Positions 48,268 to 56,754 of a DNA stretch of 64,000 nt are shown here, in pieces. The notes beneath the pieces are model-generated. The model saw nothing but the letters and a program-made list of their open reading frames with translations, ran no database searches and was not told the DNA's origin. Positions within the stretch are counted from its first letter, which is position 1. Each line of letters begins with the position of its first letter. A program made the position numbers and the translations under genes. Source of the DNA: Acetobacter conturbans. Lineage in GTDB: Bacteria; Pseudomonadota; Alphaproteobacteria; Acetobacterales; Acetobacteraceae. Location: positions 247,034-311,033 of the forward strand of contig NZ_WOSY01000002.1 in the NCBI RefSeq assembly GCF_011516755.1, in the 5' to 3' direction.

Positions 48268-49791
48268 ATGTCTGAGAAAAATATCAGTACCCCGCTGGAA
48301 ATCGAACTGAAGCTACTTTTCCCGCCGGATGCACGTGCGCTGCTCGACCGGTTTCTGGCAGAAAAAACCGACGCCACAGAAGCTGTCACGAAGCATCTGG
48401 TCACAACCTATCATGACACCCCGGACCTGCTGCTGAGTCGTTCGGGGTTGTCCCTGCGCATCAGGCATACCGGCCATCAGCGCATCCAGACCCTGAAATC
48501 GCAGGGTGACGGCAATCGACTGGCTCCCCGACGCGGAGAATGGGAGTGGCCGGTGAAGTCCGATCATCCCGACCTCGATCTGCTCTCCGGCACACCCGCC
48601 GAAGTCCTGAGAACCGCGTTGAACGGAAAGCTGGAGCCGGTCTGGCTATCGGATGTCCGGCGGACCACGCACATGCTTCGGCATGACGGTGCGACAGTGG
48701 AACTCGCTATTGACGAGGGCTTCGTCCGCGCAGGCGAGGCTCGGGTTTCATTGCGGGAGTTGGAGCTGGAACTCAAAAATGGCCCGGCGACAGCGCTTTA
48801 CAGTCTGGCGCTGGCGTTACAGGAGCAGATTCCTCTCCGGTTCAGCACCCTCTCCAAAGCCGAGCGTGGCTATCGGCTTCTGACCGGAACGCCGCCCGCC
48901 GTCGAGCCGGTGCAAATTCCTCCGCTAAGCAGGGAAATGACACTCGTCGAAGGCTTCAGAACTCTGATTCAGGCTGGTGTGAATGGACTGATTGCAAACC
49001 AGCCCGCCGCCGAAGCTGGTGATCCGGAAGCCATACACCAGATGCGTGTCGCCATCCGTCAGTTGCGCACAATGCTACAATTATTCAGCAAGTATACTGA
49101 ACGTCGTACCCTCGATCCGTTTCAGGGAGAATTGCAACGGATCGGGCGCGAGTTGGGAGAAGCGAGGGACTGGGATGTTTTCTGTCTCGAAACGCTGCCT
49201 GCCGCCTTCACTGAGGAGAACGGCACGGACCTGACACGAATGCTGCGCAACGCAGCAGCAGACAAAAGAACAGAGGCCCACCAGCATCTTTTCCGTGAAC
49301 TGCACGGAACGGCACTGACGACCCTGCTGCTTTCCCTCACCCTCTGGACTGAGAACCATCCTTTTCGTGAGGACGATACACATCTGACAAGGCCAGCTTC
49401 CGATAGTGCCTCGAAGCTGCTCAACCGGATGGCCCGCAAAGCCATGCGTCGGGGGCACGGAATGAGCCATCTGTCGGAAGCGGAACTGCACGGACTCCGC
49501 AAATCGCTCAAAAAACTGCGTTACAGCACCCGTTATTTTTCCGCCTTTTATCCTCATCACGCCGGTAAGACCTATATGAAACGCTGCAAGCGCCTCCAGC
49601 AACATCTGGGGGAGATCAACGATGCGGCAGTCGCCTCGACCCTTACCGACACACTGATCAAAGCGCATCTCGATCTTGCTCCTGCTGCCAGCATTTTGAC
49701 GCACTGGAATGAAGAGCGTCATCGACATGCGCTTCGGGCTCTTCCCGATTCATGGAAAGATTTTCAGGAGACAGAACCTTTCTGGAATTGA
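48268..49791 (+). CDS. CYTH and CHAD domain-containing protein
   Basis: 507 residues from the ATG at 48268. N-terminal CYTH triphosphate-tunnel domain, with the E-x-E-x-K motif as EIELK at 11-15, and a later LELELKNG strand. C-terminal CHAD domain (about 225-500), all-helical, with conserved basic/His helices IHQMRVAIRQLRTMLQLF and LHGLRKSLKKLRYSTRYFSAF. CYTH domains hydrolyse triphosphates such as inorganic triphosphate (ygiF-type enzymes); CHAD domains bind polyphosphate. The pair suggests a polyphosphate-localised triphosphatase, consistent with ppk in the same window though 34 kb away. Confidence 0.9.
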   Translation: MSEKNISTPLEIELKLLFPPDARALLDRFLAEKTDATEAVTKHLVTTYHDTPDLLLSRSGLSLRIRHTGHQRIQTLKSQGDGNRLAPRRGEWEWPVKSDHPDLDLLSGTPAEVLRTALNGKLEPVWLSDVRRTTHMLRHDGATVELAIDEGFVRAGEARVSLRELELELKNGPATALYSLALALQEQIPLRFSTLSKAERGYRLLTGTPPAVEPVQIPPLSREMTLVEGFRTLIQAGVNGLIANQPAAEAGDPEAIHQMRVAIRQLRTMLQLFSKYTERRTLDPFQGELQRIGRELGEARDWDVFCLETLPAAFTEENGTDLTRMLRNAAADKRTEAHQHLFRELHGTALTTLLLSLTLWTENHPFREDDTHLTRPASDSASKLLNRMARKAMRRGHGMSHLSEAELHGLRKSLKKLRYSTRYFSAFYPHHAGKTYMKRCKRLQQHLGEINDAAVASTLTDTLIKAHLDLAPAASILTHWNEERHRHALRALPDSWKDFQETEPFWN

Positions 49792-49898
49792 AGATTCCTT
49801 ACAGACTCATCTGAATTCTACGTGGTGCACAGTCAGATTTTCGTATGGTGGATCATGCTCTGGCCCATACCGAAGGCCACGCAACGGGAGAGTAGTCC

Positions 49899-50750
49899 AT
49901 GCCCTCACCTGACACGCAGCCGCCCCTTACCCATCCGGACAAACTTCTCTGGCCCGGAGTGACCAAGGCCGATCTCGCCGCCTACTGGCAGGCCGTGGCG
50001 AAAGTCGCGCTCCCCGGCATCGCGAAACGACCTCTCGCTATCGTCCGTTGTCCCAACGGGATCGACGGCCCTCGCTTCTTCCAGAAACATGCCCATTCCG
50101 CTCTTCCGGCGGCGATCCGCTCAGGGACATTGCTGGGCCAGCCCTATCTGGCGATCGACGATGAACAGGGTCTGCTGGCCATGACGCAAATCGCTGCAAT
50201 CGAGTTGCACGGCTGGCAGGCAACGGAGCGAAATCCCGAGCATCCCGACCGGCTGGTGTTCGATCTCGATCCCGGTGATGACCTGCCATTCGGACGCGTC
50301 GTCGAGGCTGCCCATATCGTCCGCGACCATCTGGCTCACGTCGGGCTCAGTTCCTTCTGCCGCACGACGGGCGGCCATGGACTGCATGTGGTGGCACCGC
50401 TATCCGGCGCTGCCGGATGGGACGCCGTGCGGGATTTTTCGCACGCAACAGCCGAGGCCCTCACGCAGGCCCATCCAGCCCTGTTTGTGGAGATTTCCCG
50501 CAAGGAAGCGCGCCTCGGGCATGTTTTTGTGGACTGGTTGCGCAATGGACCGGGAGCAACGGCCATTGAGTCATACTCACCCCGCGCCCGTCTCGGCGCC
50601 CCTGTGGCGATGCCGCTACGCTGGGAGGATGTGACCAGCGGTCTGAAGCCGCATGTCTGGACGATGCTGACTGTGCCCGAACGCGTGGCGTCGGACCCGA
50701 AGCCGTGGGATGGCTACAGCGCGATCAGGCAGGATATTCCCGAGTCCTGA
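49899..50750 (+). CDS. Stand-alone LigD-type polymerase/primase domain protein (NHEJ)
   Basis: 283 residues. Archaeo-eukaryotic-primase-like domain, as in the polymerase part of LigD. Visible: LTHPDKLLWPGVTKADLAAYW, IVRCPNGIDGPRFFQKHA, the metal-binding LVFDLDPGDDLPF (Asp122 and Asp124), FCRTTGGHGLHVVAPL and ESYSPRARLGAPVAMPLRWEDV. In LigD it adds nucleotides at double-strand-break ends. The ligase and 3'-phosphoesterase domains are absent and no ku gene is in the window; either they are elsewhere or this is a separate repair primase. It lies 108 bases after the CYTH-CHAD gene, ribosome site GGGAG. Confidence 0.88.
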   Translation: MPSPDTQPPLTHPDKLLWPGVTKADLAAYWQAVAKVALPGIAKRPLAIVRCPNGIDGPRFFQKHAHSALPAAIRSGTLLGQPYLAIDDEQGLLAMTQIAAIELHGWQATERNPEHPDRLVFDLDPGDDLPFGRVVEAAHIVRDHLAHVGLSSFCRTTGGHGLHVVAPLSGAAGWDAVRDFSHATAEALTQAHPALFVEISRKEARLGHVFVDWLRNGPGATAIESYSPRARLGAPVAMPLRWEDVTSGLKPHVWTMLTVPERVASDPKPWDGYSAIRQDIPES

Positions 50751-50764
50751 AAGCGCGTCAGGCA

Positions 50765-50812
50765 GCGGAGTCAGGAACTGTGCGGCCTTACTCTTCCAGC
50801 CCCTGACTCCGC
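50765..50812. repeat. 11-bp inverted repeat spanning the convergent ends of the LigD-like and ABC genes
   Basis: GCGGAGTCAGG (50765-50775) and CCTGACTCCGC (50802-50812) enclose 26 bases and overlap the last codons of the ABC exporter gene. It could form a long-loop hairpin at both transcript ends. Confidence 0.4.
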
Positions 50813-52578
50813 ACCAGTCGCGCATAAAGCCCATCCCGGGCCATCAGTTCGGCGTGGGTGCCCTGTTCGACGGCGCGTCCCTCATCCATGGCCACCACGA
50901 TATCGGCCGAACGCACGGTGGAAAGACGATGGGCCACGATGATCGTCGTACGACCGGCCCGCAACTCGCCGAGCGCCATCTGCACCAGAGCCTCATTCTC
51001 ACTGTCCAGAGCGCTGGTCGCCTCGTCGAGCAGCAGGAGGCGCGGATGACGCAGCAGCGCCCGGGCCAGCGCCACACGCTGCCTCTGGCCACCCGACAGA
51101 CGACCTCCGCCCGGTCCCACGATGGTGTCGAAACCATGGGGTAGCGCCGTGATGAACGGCTCCGCCGCCGCCAGACGCGCCGCCTCCCGAACCTCAGCCT
51201 CCGTTGCACCCGGACGCCCCATCAGGATGTTCTCACCCACCGACACATCGAACAGCAGCGGGTCCTGACTGACATAGGCAATCGCGTCCCGCAGGCTATC
51301 AAGCCGCAGATCACGCAGGTCCACGCCATCGAGAGCGATCGCGCCACCCGTAACGTCATGCAGGCGCGGAATAAGGGATAATGCCGTCGATTTGCCCGCT
51401 CCTGAAGGACCGACGAGTGCGACCGTCATGCCCGGCTGCGCTTCGAAAGACAGATCCGTGAGCCCCAGCCGACCGTCAGGATAGCGAAATTCCACTGTCT
51501 CGAAGCGCAGGTAGCCGCTGCCTTCCGGCAGCATCACGGCGTTTGGCCGCTCTTCCACGGCAGGTTTTTCGTCAATGAGCGAGAACACCCGCGACATGCC
51601 CGCCAGACCTTCCTGCAAGGCCGCATTCAGCGCCCCCAGCGCCCTCAAAGGACGGGCCGCCAGCAGGAGTGCCGCCACAAAGCCGGAAAAATCACCGAGG
51701 GTCGCGCCCCCCATGGCCGCTCGCCAGCCGGCAAAACCCAGAACGGCCGCCACAGCCGAGCCTCCAAGGGCTTCAAGAAGCGGATCGACACGGGCACGTC
51801 CGCGCATGATCTTCAGGAACGCGTCATGGAGACGGTCGAAAGCACTGGCGGCCCGTTCGCCCTCGCGCTGTTCCAGCCGATACACACGCACGGTCCGTGC
51901 CTGCGCGAAACTTTCCGTCAGGAACGCCGCTGTCGAGGCGATCTGTTCATTCACATTGCCCGAAGCACGACGAACCTTCTTGCCGAGCCTCTGGATCGGC
52001 ACCGCGGCGATCGGATACAGGAGCGCAGCGATCAGGCTGAGTTCCCAGTCCATGTAGACCATGGAGGCGATCAGACCGACCACGGTCACCACATCGCCCA
52101 GCGAATTGACCGCCCGGATCATCGCCTCGCGGATGGAAATGGCATCCGTGGTGAAGCGTGCGGCCAGTGCCGCCGGGGCGTCCTGCTCGATTCGCGCCAC
52201 ATCGGCAGTCGTGAGATGCGAGAACATGCTGCCCTGCAAGCCGCGAATGACCACCAGCACCAGCCCCTGCGTGGCGAGGGTCTGGCCATATTGGGCCGCG
52301 GCCTTCGCCAGCGTGATCGCCACGATGAGCAAGGGCACCTGATAGAGAATGCGCTCGTCATGGGAGGAAAACATGTCCAGCGCCCGCTGAATGACGAGCG
52401 GATAGAGCGCCGTCAGTCCGGCCATGGTGACGGTCAGGGCGATGACGCTGACGATCCGCCCCCTGTGATGGCTGATCTGATCGCGCCAGAGGCGGAGCAG
52501 CAGGCTTCTTGTGTCGTCAGGGAGCAGGGCGCGTTTCTGGCGTTTGACCACTTGGGCACGGGGCGGAACTGCATTCAT
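50788..52578 (-). CDS. ABC exporter, fused permease and ATPase (MsbA-like)
   Basis: 596 residues, half-transporter. The N-terminal 330 residues hold six membrane segments of the type IV exporter fold (first IVSVIALTVTMAGLTALYPLVI). The C-terminal ATPase has Walker A VGPSGAGKSTALSL (about 395), signature LSGGQRQRVALARALL, Walker B LLLLDEATSALD and the H-loop IVAHRLS. It should work as a homodimer. The substrate is unknown; the resemblance to MsbA-type lipid flippases is general, and no lipid A gene (lpxK, kdtA) is beside it. It ends close to the LigD-like gene on the other strand. Confidence 0.88.
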   Translation of the reverse strand: MNAVPPRAQVVKRQKRALLPDDTRSLLLRLWRDQISHHRGRIVSVIALTVTMAGLTALYPLVIQRALDMFSSHDERILYQVPLLIVAITLAKAAAQYGQTLATQGLVLVVIRGLQGSMFSHLTTADVARIEQDAPAALAARFTTDAISIREAMIRAVNSLGDVVTVVGLIASMVYMDWELSLIAALLYPIAAVPIQRLGKKVRRASGNVNEQIASTAAFLTESFAQARTVRVYRLEQREGERAASAFDRLHDAFLKIMRGRARVDPLLEALGGSAVAAVLGFAGWRAAMGGATLGDFSGFVAALLLAARPLRALGALNAALQEGLAGMSRVFSLIDEKPAVEERPNAVMLPEGSGYLRFETVEFRYPDGRLGLTDLSFEAQPGMTVALVGPSGAGKSTALSLIPRLHDVTGGAIALDGVDLRDLRLDSLRDAIAYVSQDPLLFDVSVGENILMGRPGATEAEVREAARLAAAEPFITALPHGFDTIVGPGGGRLSGGQRQRVALARALLRHPRLLLLDEATSALDSENEALVQMALGELRAGRTTIIVAHRLSTVRSADIVVAMDEGRAVEQGTHAELMARDGLYARLVRSQGLEE

Positions 52579-52627
52579 TGCCGTCCTCTACCAACGCAGA
52601 GGCATCACGAAAAGAACCACCCCTCAC

Positions 52628-52655
52628 TGTGGTAAGAACCTGTTGTGGTAACAGG
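52628..52655. promoter_or_regulatory. TGTGGTAA direct repeats and CCTGTT/AACAGG inverted repeat
   Basis: TGTGGTAA occurs at 52628-52635 and 52644-52651, 16 bases apart. The second copy lies within CCTGTT-GTGGT-AACAGG (52639-52655). Read on the minus strand the inverted repeat is followed by TTCTT, so it may also be a weak terminator of the CCA-adding enzyme gene; it lies about 60 bases upstream of the ABC exporter start. Confidence 0.35.
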
Positions 52656-52669
52656 CTTTAGTCAAGCCG

Positions 52670-52697
52670 ATATAAATGAAAATATTTTCATTTATAT
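52670..52697. promoter_or_regulatory. 28-bp perfect A+T palindrome upstream of the ABC exporter gene
   Basis: Arms ATATAAATGAAAAT (52670-52683) and ATTTTCATTTATAT (52684-52697) with no spacer. It is in the 160-base gap between the CCA-adding enzyme gene and the ABC exporter gene, both on the minus strand, and in the most A+T-rich patch of the first 61 kb. Likely an operator or a cruciform/hairpin at the end of the upstream transcript. Confidence 0.5.
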
Positions 52698-52738
52698 TCA
52701 ATGCATTATATTAATTTCTTCAGGCAAAAACTTAAATT

Positions 52739-53992
52739 TTAGGAAACAATCACCCGACGTAAATAAGCTAACGCAGCCTCTTTATCGGCCCGGCATCCGT
52801 TGCCTTTCCACCATGTATGAACAACTGCCAGCAAATCCCCGATCTTTGGACCGGGAGGCAGTCCCATCGCCAGCAGATCCCGGCCGGCCAGAGGAAAAAC
52901 GGGCATCGGCAGGTCGGACAGCATCTGCCGCAACGTCTGCCAGGGTGCTTCGGAATGAGGCGTATCTCCTTCCGCTTTCTCCCGCGCTTCAGCGAGCCAT
53001 GTTCGACTGAGCCATATCTCTCGCGGCAACTCGGCCAGCAGACGAAGACCGTCTTCCTCCGTCAGTATCCGTGCAGGATGTGGAACCGGTTCACCCAGCA
53101 TGGCCAGCACCGCGTCGCTCTCGGCGCGGGAGAGCCGGAGACGTGCGAGACATTTCCTCACCGTCTCATCTCCACTCCCTGAGCCCGCGAGAAGAGCCGC
53201 AAGACGCAGGAGTTCGTCCGAGGGAGCGCCCAGACCGATCAATGCCTCAACCCGTCGGACTGCTTTTTCCGCATGATCCTTCAGTTCCGGCAGGCAGGTG
53301 GTCAGCACATTCGTGCGATCCATCAACCTCAGGATCGCCACGACGTTCGGCCCGGTCAGGAGACGTCGCAGTTCGGACCATATCCGTTCCACCGACAGGA
53401 GTTCGATCAGGTTCACGCACCCGGCAATCGCCGCAAGGGTCTCCTCATCCGGCTCCCCTGAACCGAAACGTGCCTGAAACCGAAAGAATCTCAGTATCCT
53501 GAGAGCATCCTCGCGAATACGGGTGCGAGCATCGCCCACAAAGCGCACATGCCCAGCCGCCAGATCCTCAAATCCACCGAAATAGTCATGCACTCTCCCG
53601 TCGCTGTCGCAGGACATGGCGTTGATCGTGAAATCCCGCCGCGAGGCATCCTCACGCCAGTCCGAAGTCCATGCCACCTCCGCATGGCGGCCATCGGTTC
53701 GCTCATCGCGCCGAAGAGTCGTGACCTCGAATCCGCGCCCGTCGATCACAGCCGTGACCGTTCCATGCGCAAGGCCCGTGGGAATCGCCCGGATTCCCGC
53801 CGCCTTCAGCATCTCCATCACGTCCTGCGGCGCTACCGGCGTTCCAAAATCAAAATCGCTGGCAGAGACGCCCTTGAGAAGATCGCGGACCGCGCCACCG
53901 ACCAGACGCGCGGACGGGAGCACCTGCCAGATCCTCTCGATCGCCGGGAAATCAGGCAGATTATGGAGGGTCAGGCGGTCTTCAGATCTCAT
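52739..53992 (-). CDS. CCA tRNA nucleotidyltransferase / poly(A) polymerase family protein
   Basis: 417 residues from the ATG at 53992; a TTG two codons earlier is possible. Class II nucleotidyltransferase: ARLVGGAVRDLLKGV with the G-G-x-V-R-D motif near 29-43, catalytic SDFDFG (Asp-x-Asp, about 46-50), the ERTDGRHAEV loop, the RRDFTINAM motif and the downstream LRFFRFQARFGSGEPD. Alphaproteobacterial members of this length are tRNA CCA-adding enzymes. Its start overlaps the DUF1285 stop by one base (TGATG on the minus strand), the usual order in this class. Confidence 0.9.
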   Translation of the reverse strand: MRSEDRLTLHNLPDFPAIERIWQVLPSARLVGGAVRDLLKGVSASDFDFGTPVAPQDVMEMLKAAGIRAIPTGLAHGTVTAVIDGRGFEVTTLRRDERTDGRHAEVAWTSDWREDASRRDFTINAMSCDSDGRVHDYFGGFEDLAAGHVRFVGDARTRIREDALRILRFFRFQARFGSGEPDEETLAAIAGCVNLIELLSVERIWSELRRLLTGPNVVAILRLMDRTNVLTTCLPELKDHAEKAVRRVEALIGLGAPSDELLRLAALLAGSGSGDETVRKCLARLRLSRAESDAVLAMLGEPVPHPARILTEEDGLRLLAELPREIWLSRTWLAEAREKAEGDTPHSEAPWQTLRQMLSDLPMPVFPLAGRDLLAMGLPPGPKIGDLLAVVHTWWKGNGCRADKEAALAYLRRVIVS

Positions 53993-54585
53993 CAGCAATC
54001 ATCATCCACCTCGCGGCAGCCACGGGGTGCGAGCGCCAGCGGGAAAAACTGCCCTGAACTCCAGACACCCAGGCAGGCCCGTCCTTCACAACATCCGGGT
54101 TCCGCGAGTGCCGCCAGTTCATACCAGACAGGTCGCGATATCCGGGCCTGCAAGGGCAGTTCCTCCGGCCCCTGCCGCACCATGAGATAAGGCGGCGGGG
54201 CACTGTCACAGGCATCCAGCGGGACATCCCACTGTGCGGTGATGGGATGGTCCGGGCCTGCCGTAATGACCTGATCGACATTCGTGCGGAAACACAGGAT
54301 CTGCTGCCGTCCAGCGCCCTTCCACTCCAGTTCGATCGCCACGAAAGGCACGTCCTCGACCTCGATCGTGCCTTCCTCGACCGGAGTCCGCAGCCAGTAG
54401 GCTCCGTCCGCCGCTCGCGAAAGTGCGGAGGCGAAAAGACAGACCATCGGCTTTCGCCTGATCGGCGAACCCTTGTAGAGCCAGACCCCGTCCCGCCGAA
54501 TCAGGAAGGGAAGCTGACCGCAATTATGGGGTTGCCGGGGTTTGCGCCCCGGTTCCTCGGCAAGAACGCTGGATGTCACGTTCAA
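53992..54585 (-). CDS. DUF1285 domain-containing protein
   Basis: 197 residues. The family is of unknown function, though its structure has been solved for a few members. Signatures: LPFLIRRDGVWLYKGSPIRRKPMVCLFASAL, DGAYWLRTPVEEGTIEVEDVPFVAIEL, and FRTNVDQVITAGPDHPITA. No signal peptide or membrane segment. The C-terminal Cys-rich part (EPGCCEGRACLG) and the DDDC end are not typical. It is coupled to the CCA-adding enzyme gene by a one-base overlap and is divergent from moxR across 88 bases. Confidence 0.85.
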   Translation of the reverse strand: MNVTSSVLAEEPGRKPRQPHNCGQLPFLIRRDGVWLYKGSPIRRKPMVCLFASALSRAADGAYWLRTPVEEGTIEVEDVPFVAIELEWKGAGRQQILCFRTNVDQVITAGPDHPITAQWDVPLDACDSAPPPYLMVRQGPEELPLQARISRPVWYELAALAEPGCCEGRACLGVWSSGQFFPLALAPRGCREVDDDC

Positions 54586-54673
54586 TTAACTCACATCTGT
54601 TTGCCTGTGCACCATACCGATATAGGGTTGCCTACCGGCTTGATGTAAGCCCCGGACGTGTCAGATTGGACTC

Positions 54674-55732
54674 ATGACGCCTGAAACGATGCCAAACCAG
54701 ACCGCTTTCTTCTCCCCCGAGACCGGCTTCGCCCCTTCCGGCGGCTCGCCCGACGCAGCAGCGGCGGCCCGGCAGGCCGACCTCGTCGCGCAGCAATTGC
54801 AGATTGTGCGGGAGGAAATAGGCCGCGTTGTCTTCGGACAAAAAGAAATTGTCGATCAGGCGCTTGTGAGCATCCTCTCCGGAGGTCACGCCCTGCTGGT
54901 CGGCGCACCCGGCCTCGGCAAGACGCTGCTGGTCACAACGCTCGGGACCGTGCTCGGTCTCGATTCCCGTCGCGTGCAGTTCACGCCCGACCTGATGCCG
55001 TCAGACATCACCGGCAGCGAAATCCTCGACGAGGACACCTCAGGCCACCGCAGCTTCCGCTTCGTGCCGGGCCCGGTCTTCTGCCAGCTCCTGATGGCTG
55101 ACGAAATCAACCGCGCCAGCCCCCGCACCCAGTCCGCCCTGCTTCAGGCCATGCAGGAACACCGTGTCGCCATCGCGGGGACGGAATACGCGCTGCCACG
55201 CCCCTTCCATGTGCTGGCGACGCAGAATCCGCTGGATCAGGAAGGCACCTATCCGCTGCCGGAAGCACAGCTCGACCGTTTCATGCTCCAGATCCAGCTC
55301 ACTTTTCCGGATGAAGCGGACGAACGGGCCATGCTCCTCGCCACGACCGGGACCACCCAGACCGCCGCCAAGCCGGTGCTGACTGCGGACGAACTGATCT
55401 ATGCGCAGTCCATGGTCCGTGCCCTGCCCGTCGGCGAGCGCATTGTGGATGCGATCCTGCGTCTCGTCCGTTCGGCCCGTCCCGAGACGAGCGACGTGCA
55501 GATCGTGAAAGACTCCATCTCGTGGGGACCGGGACCGCGCGCTGCACAGACCCTGATGCTCGCCACACGCGCCCGCGCTCTGCTGGACGGACGCCTGTCG
55601 CCAAGCCTTGACGACATCGCCGCCCTTGCCCGCCCCGTGCTGGCCCACCGTATGGCGCTCAGTTTCTCGGCAAGAGCCGATTCGACCCGTATTGAGGACG
55701 TGATCGACGAACTCGTGTCCCGTCTCGGCTGA
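54674..55732 (+). CDS. MoxR family AAA+ ATPase
   Basis: 352 residues. MoxR ATPases act as chaperones in maturation of partner complexes, often with VWA proteins. Visible: Walker A GAPGLGKTLLVTTLG (about 76-90), the QFTPDLMPSDITGSEIL stretch, FVPGPVFCQLLMADEINRASPRTQSALLQAMQE (Walker B about 135-145), FHVLATQNPLDQEGTYPLPEAQLDRFMLQI. First of four tightly spaced genes; the DUF58 gene starts two bases after its stop. The client of the cluster is not evident from the sequence. Confidence 0.93.
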   Translation: MTPETMPNQTAFFSPETGFAPSGGSPDAAAAARQADLVAQQLQIVREEIGRVVFGQKEIVDQALVSILSGGHALLVGAPGLGKTLLVTTLGTVLGLDSRRVQFTPDLMPSDITGSEILDEDTSGHRSFRFVPGPVFCQLLMADEINRASPRTQSALLQAMQEHRVAIAGTEYALPRPFHVLATQNPLDQEGTYPLPEAQLDRFMLQIQLTFPDEADERAMLLATTGTTQTAAKPVLTADELIYAQSMVRALPVGERIVDAILRLVRSARPETSDVQIVKDSISWGPGPRAAQTLMLATRARALLDGRLSPSLDDIAALARPVLAHRMALSFSARADSTRIEDVIDELVSRLG

Positions 55733-55734
55733 GC

Positions 55735-56754
55735 GTGGCGCAAGGCATGACGGGAGATGACAGGACGTCCGGGAAAGGTTTTTTCTCCCGGGTGAGGAGC
55801 AGGATGCGTCCGGGCGCGCCCGGAACAGGAGACCGCTCCACAGGGGACACATCCGGACGCCCAGGCCCAATGGTCGCTGCGGATGCGGACTCGCTGGCCG
55901 CTACGCTGCCCTCCCTTGTGCTTGAGGCGGAACGCATTGCCGCGACGGTCGCTGCCGGTCTGCACGGCCTGAAACGCTCAGGGCCGGGAGAAACATTCTG
56001 GCAATACCGGCCCGCGCTGCCCGGTGAACCGGTGACACGGATCGACTGGCGACAATCCGCCCGCAGCCATCGGGCCTATGTGCGCGAAACGGAAGCCGAA
56101 CACGCGCAGACCGTCTATCTCTGGTGCGATCTCAGCCCCTCCATGAGATGGTCTTCACTCCCGTCATCGCTGCCGCTCAAACGTGACCGCGCCATCCTGC
56201 TGCTGCTGGCCACGGCCTCTCTGCTGGAACGCAGCGGCGAGCGCGTCAGGCTCCTCTCTCCCGCAGGCCATGTCGACCTGCCACCGGGCAGTGGACGGCT
56301 GGCAAGCCGCATCGCTCTGGCCATGACCGTTCTGGCTGAACGCACAGACCTTTCGGGACTACCAACGGCGGTGGCGCTGCCGCCTCATGCCCAGCTTATT
56401 ATCGCCAGCGATCTGCTGGCGCCCGATACCGATATCACCGCACTGTTCCGGACTCTGACGGGGAACGGCCTTCGCTCCCACATCATTCACATTGTCGATC
56501 CTGCCGAACAGGAGCTGCCCTACTCCGGCCGGGTGCGTTTCGAGGGAACCGAGCACGAACCGGATGTCATCCTGCCAGCCGTGGAAACGCTTCAGAACGA
56601 TTACGGCAAGCTTTTCGCCACGCGACAGGCCAGCCTGCGCGACCTTGCTGAACGGGGTCGTCATACTTTCCAGCCTCATCGAACCGACGCTTCCCCCACC
56701 ACGGCCCTGCTTGCCCTGAGTGCGTCACTCGCAGGCCACAGGGGAACGCGATGA
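55735..56754 (+). CDS. DUF58 domain-containing protein
   Basis: 339 residues from the GTG at 55735; an ATG at 55747 is equally possible and neither has a strong ribosome site. The DUF58 core starts near 95 (FWQYRPALPGEPVTRIDWRQSARSHRAYVRETEAE) and includes the VWA-like strand TVYLWCDLSPSMRWSS, where DLSPS is a metal-site motif (D-x-S-x-S). No membrane segment is evident. It is coupled on both sides: moxR two bases upstream, and the BatA/DUF4159 gene overlapping its stop by four bases (ATGA). Confidence 0.88.
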   Translation: MAQGMTGDDRTSGKGFFSRVRSRMRPGAPGTGDRSTGDTSGRPGPMVAADADSLAATLPSLVLEAERIAATVAAGLHGLKRSGPGETFWQYRPALPGEPVTRIDWRQSARSHRAYVRETEAEHAQTVYLWCDLSPSMRWSSLPSSLPLKRDRAILLLLATASLLERSGERVRLLSPAGHVDLPPGSGRLASRIALAMTVLAERTDLSGLPTAVALPPHAQLIIASDLLAPDTDITALFRTLTGNGLRSHIIHIVDPAEQELPYSGRVRFEGTEHEPDVILPAVETLQNDYGKLFATRQASLRDLAERGRHTFQPHRTDASPTTALLALSASLAGHRGTR

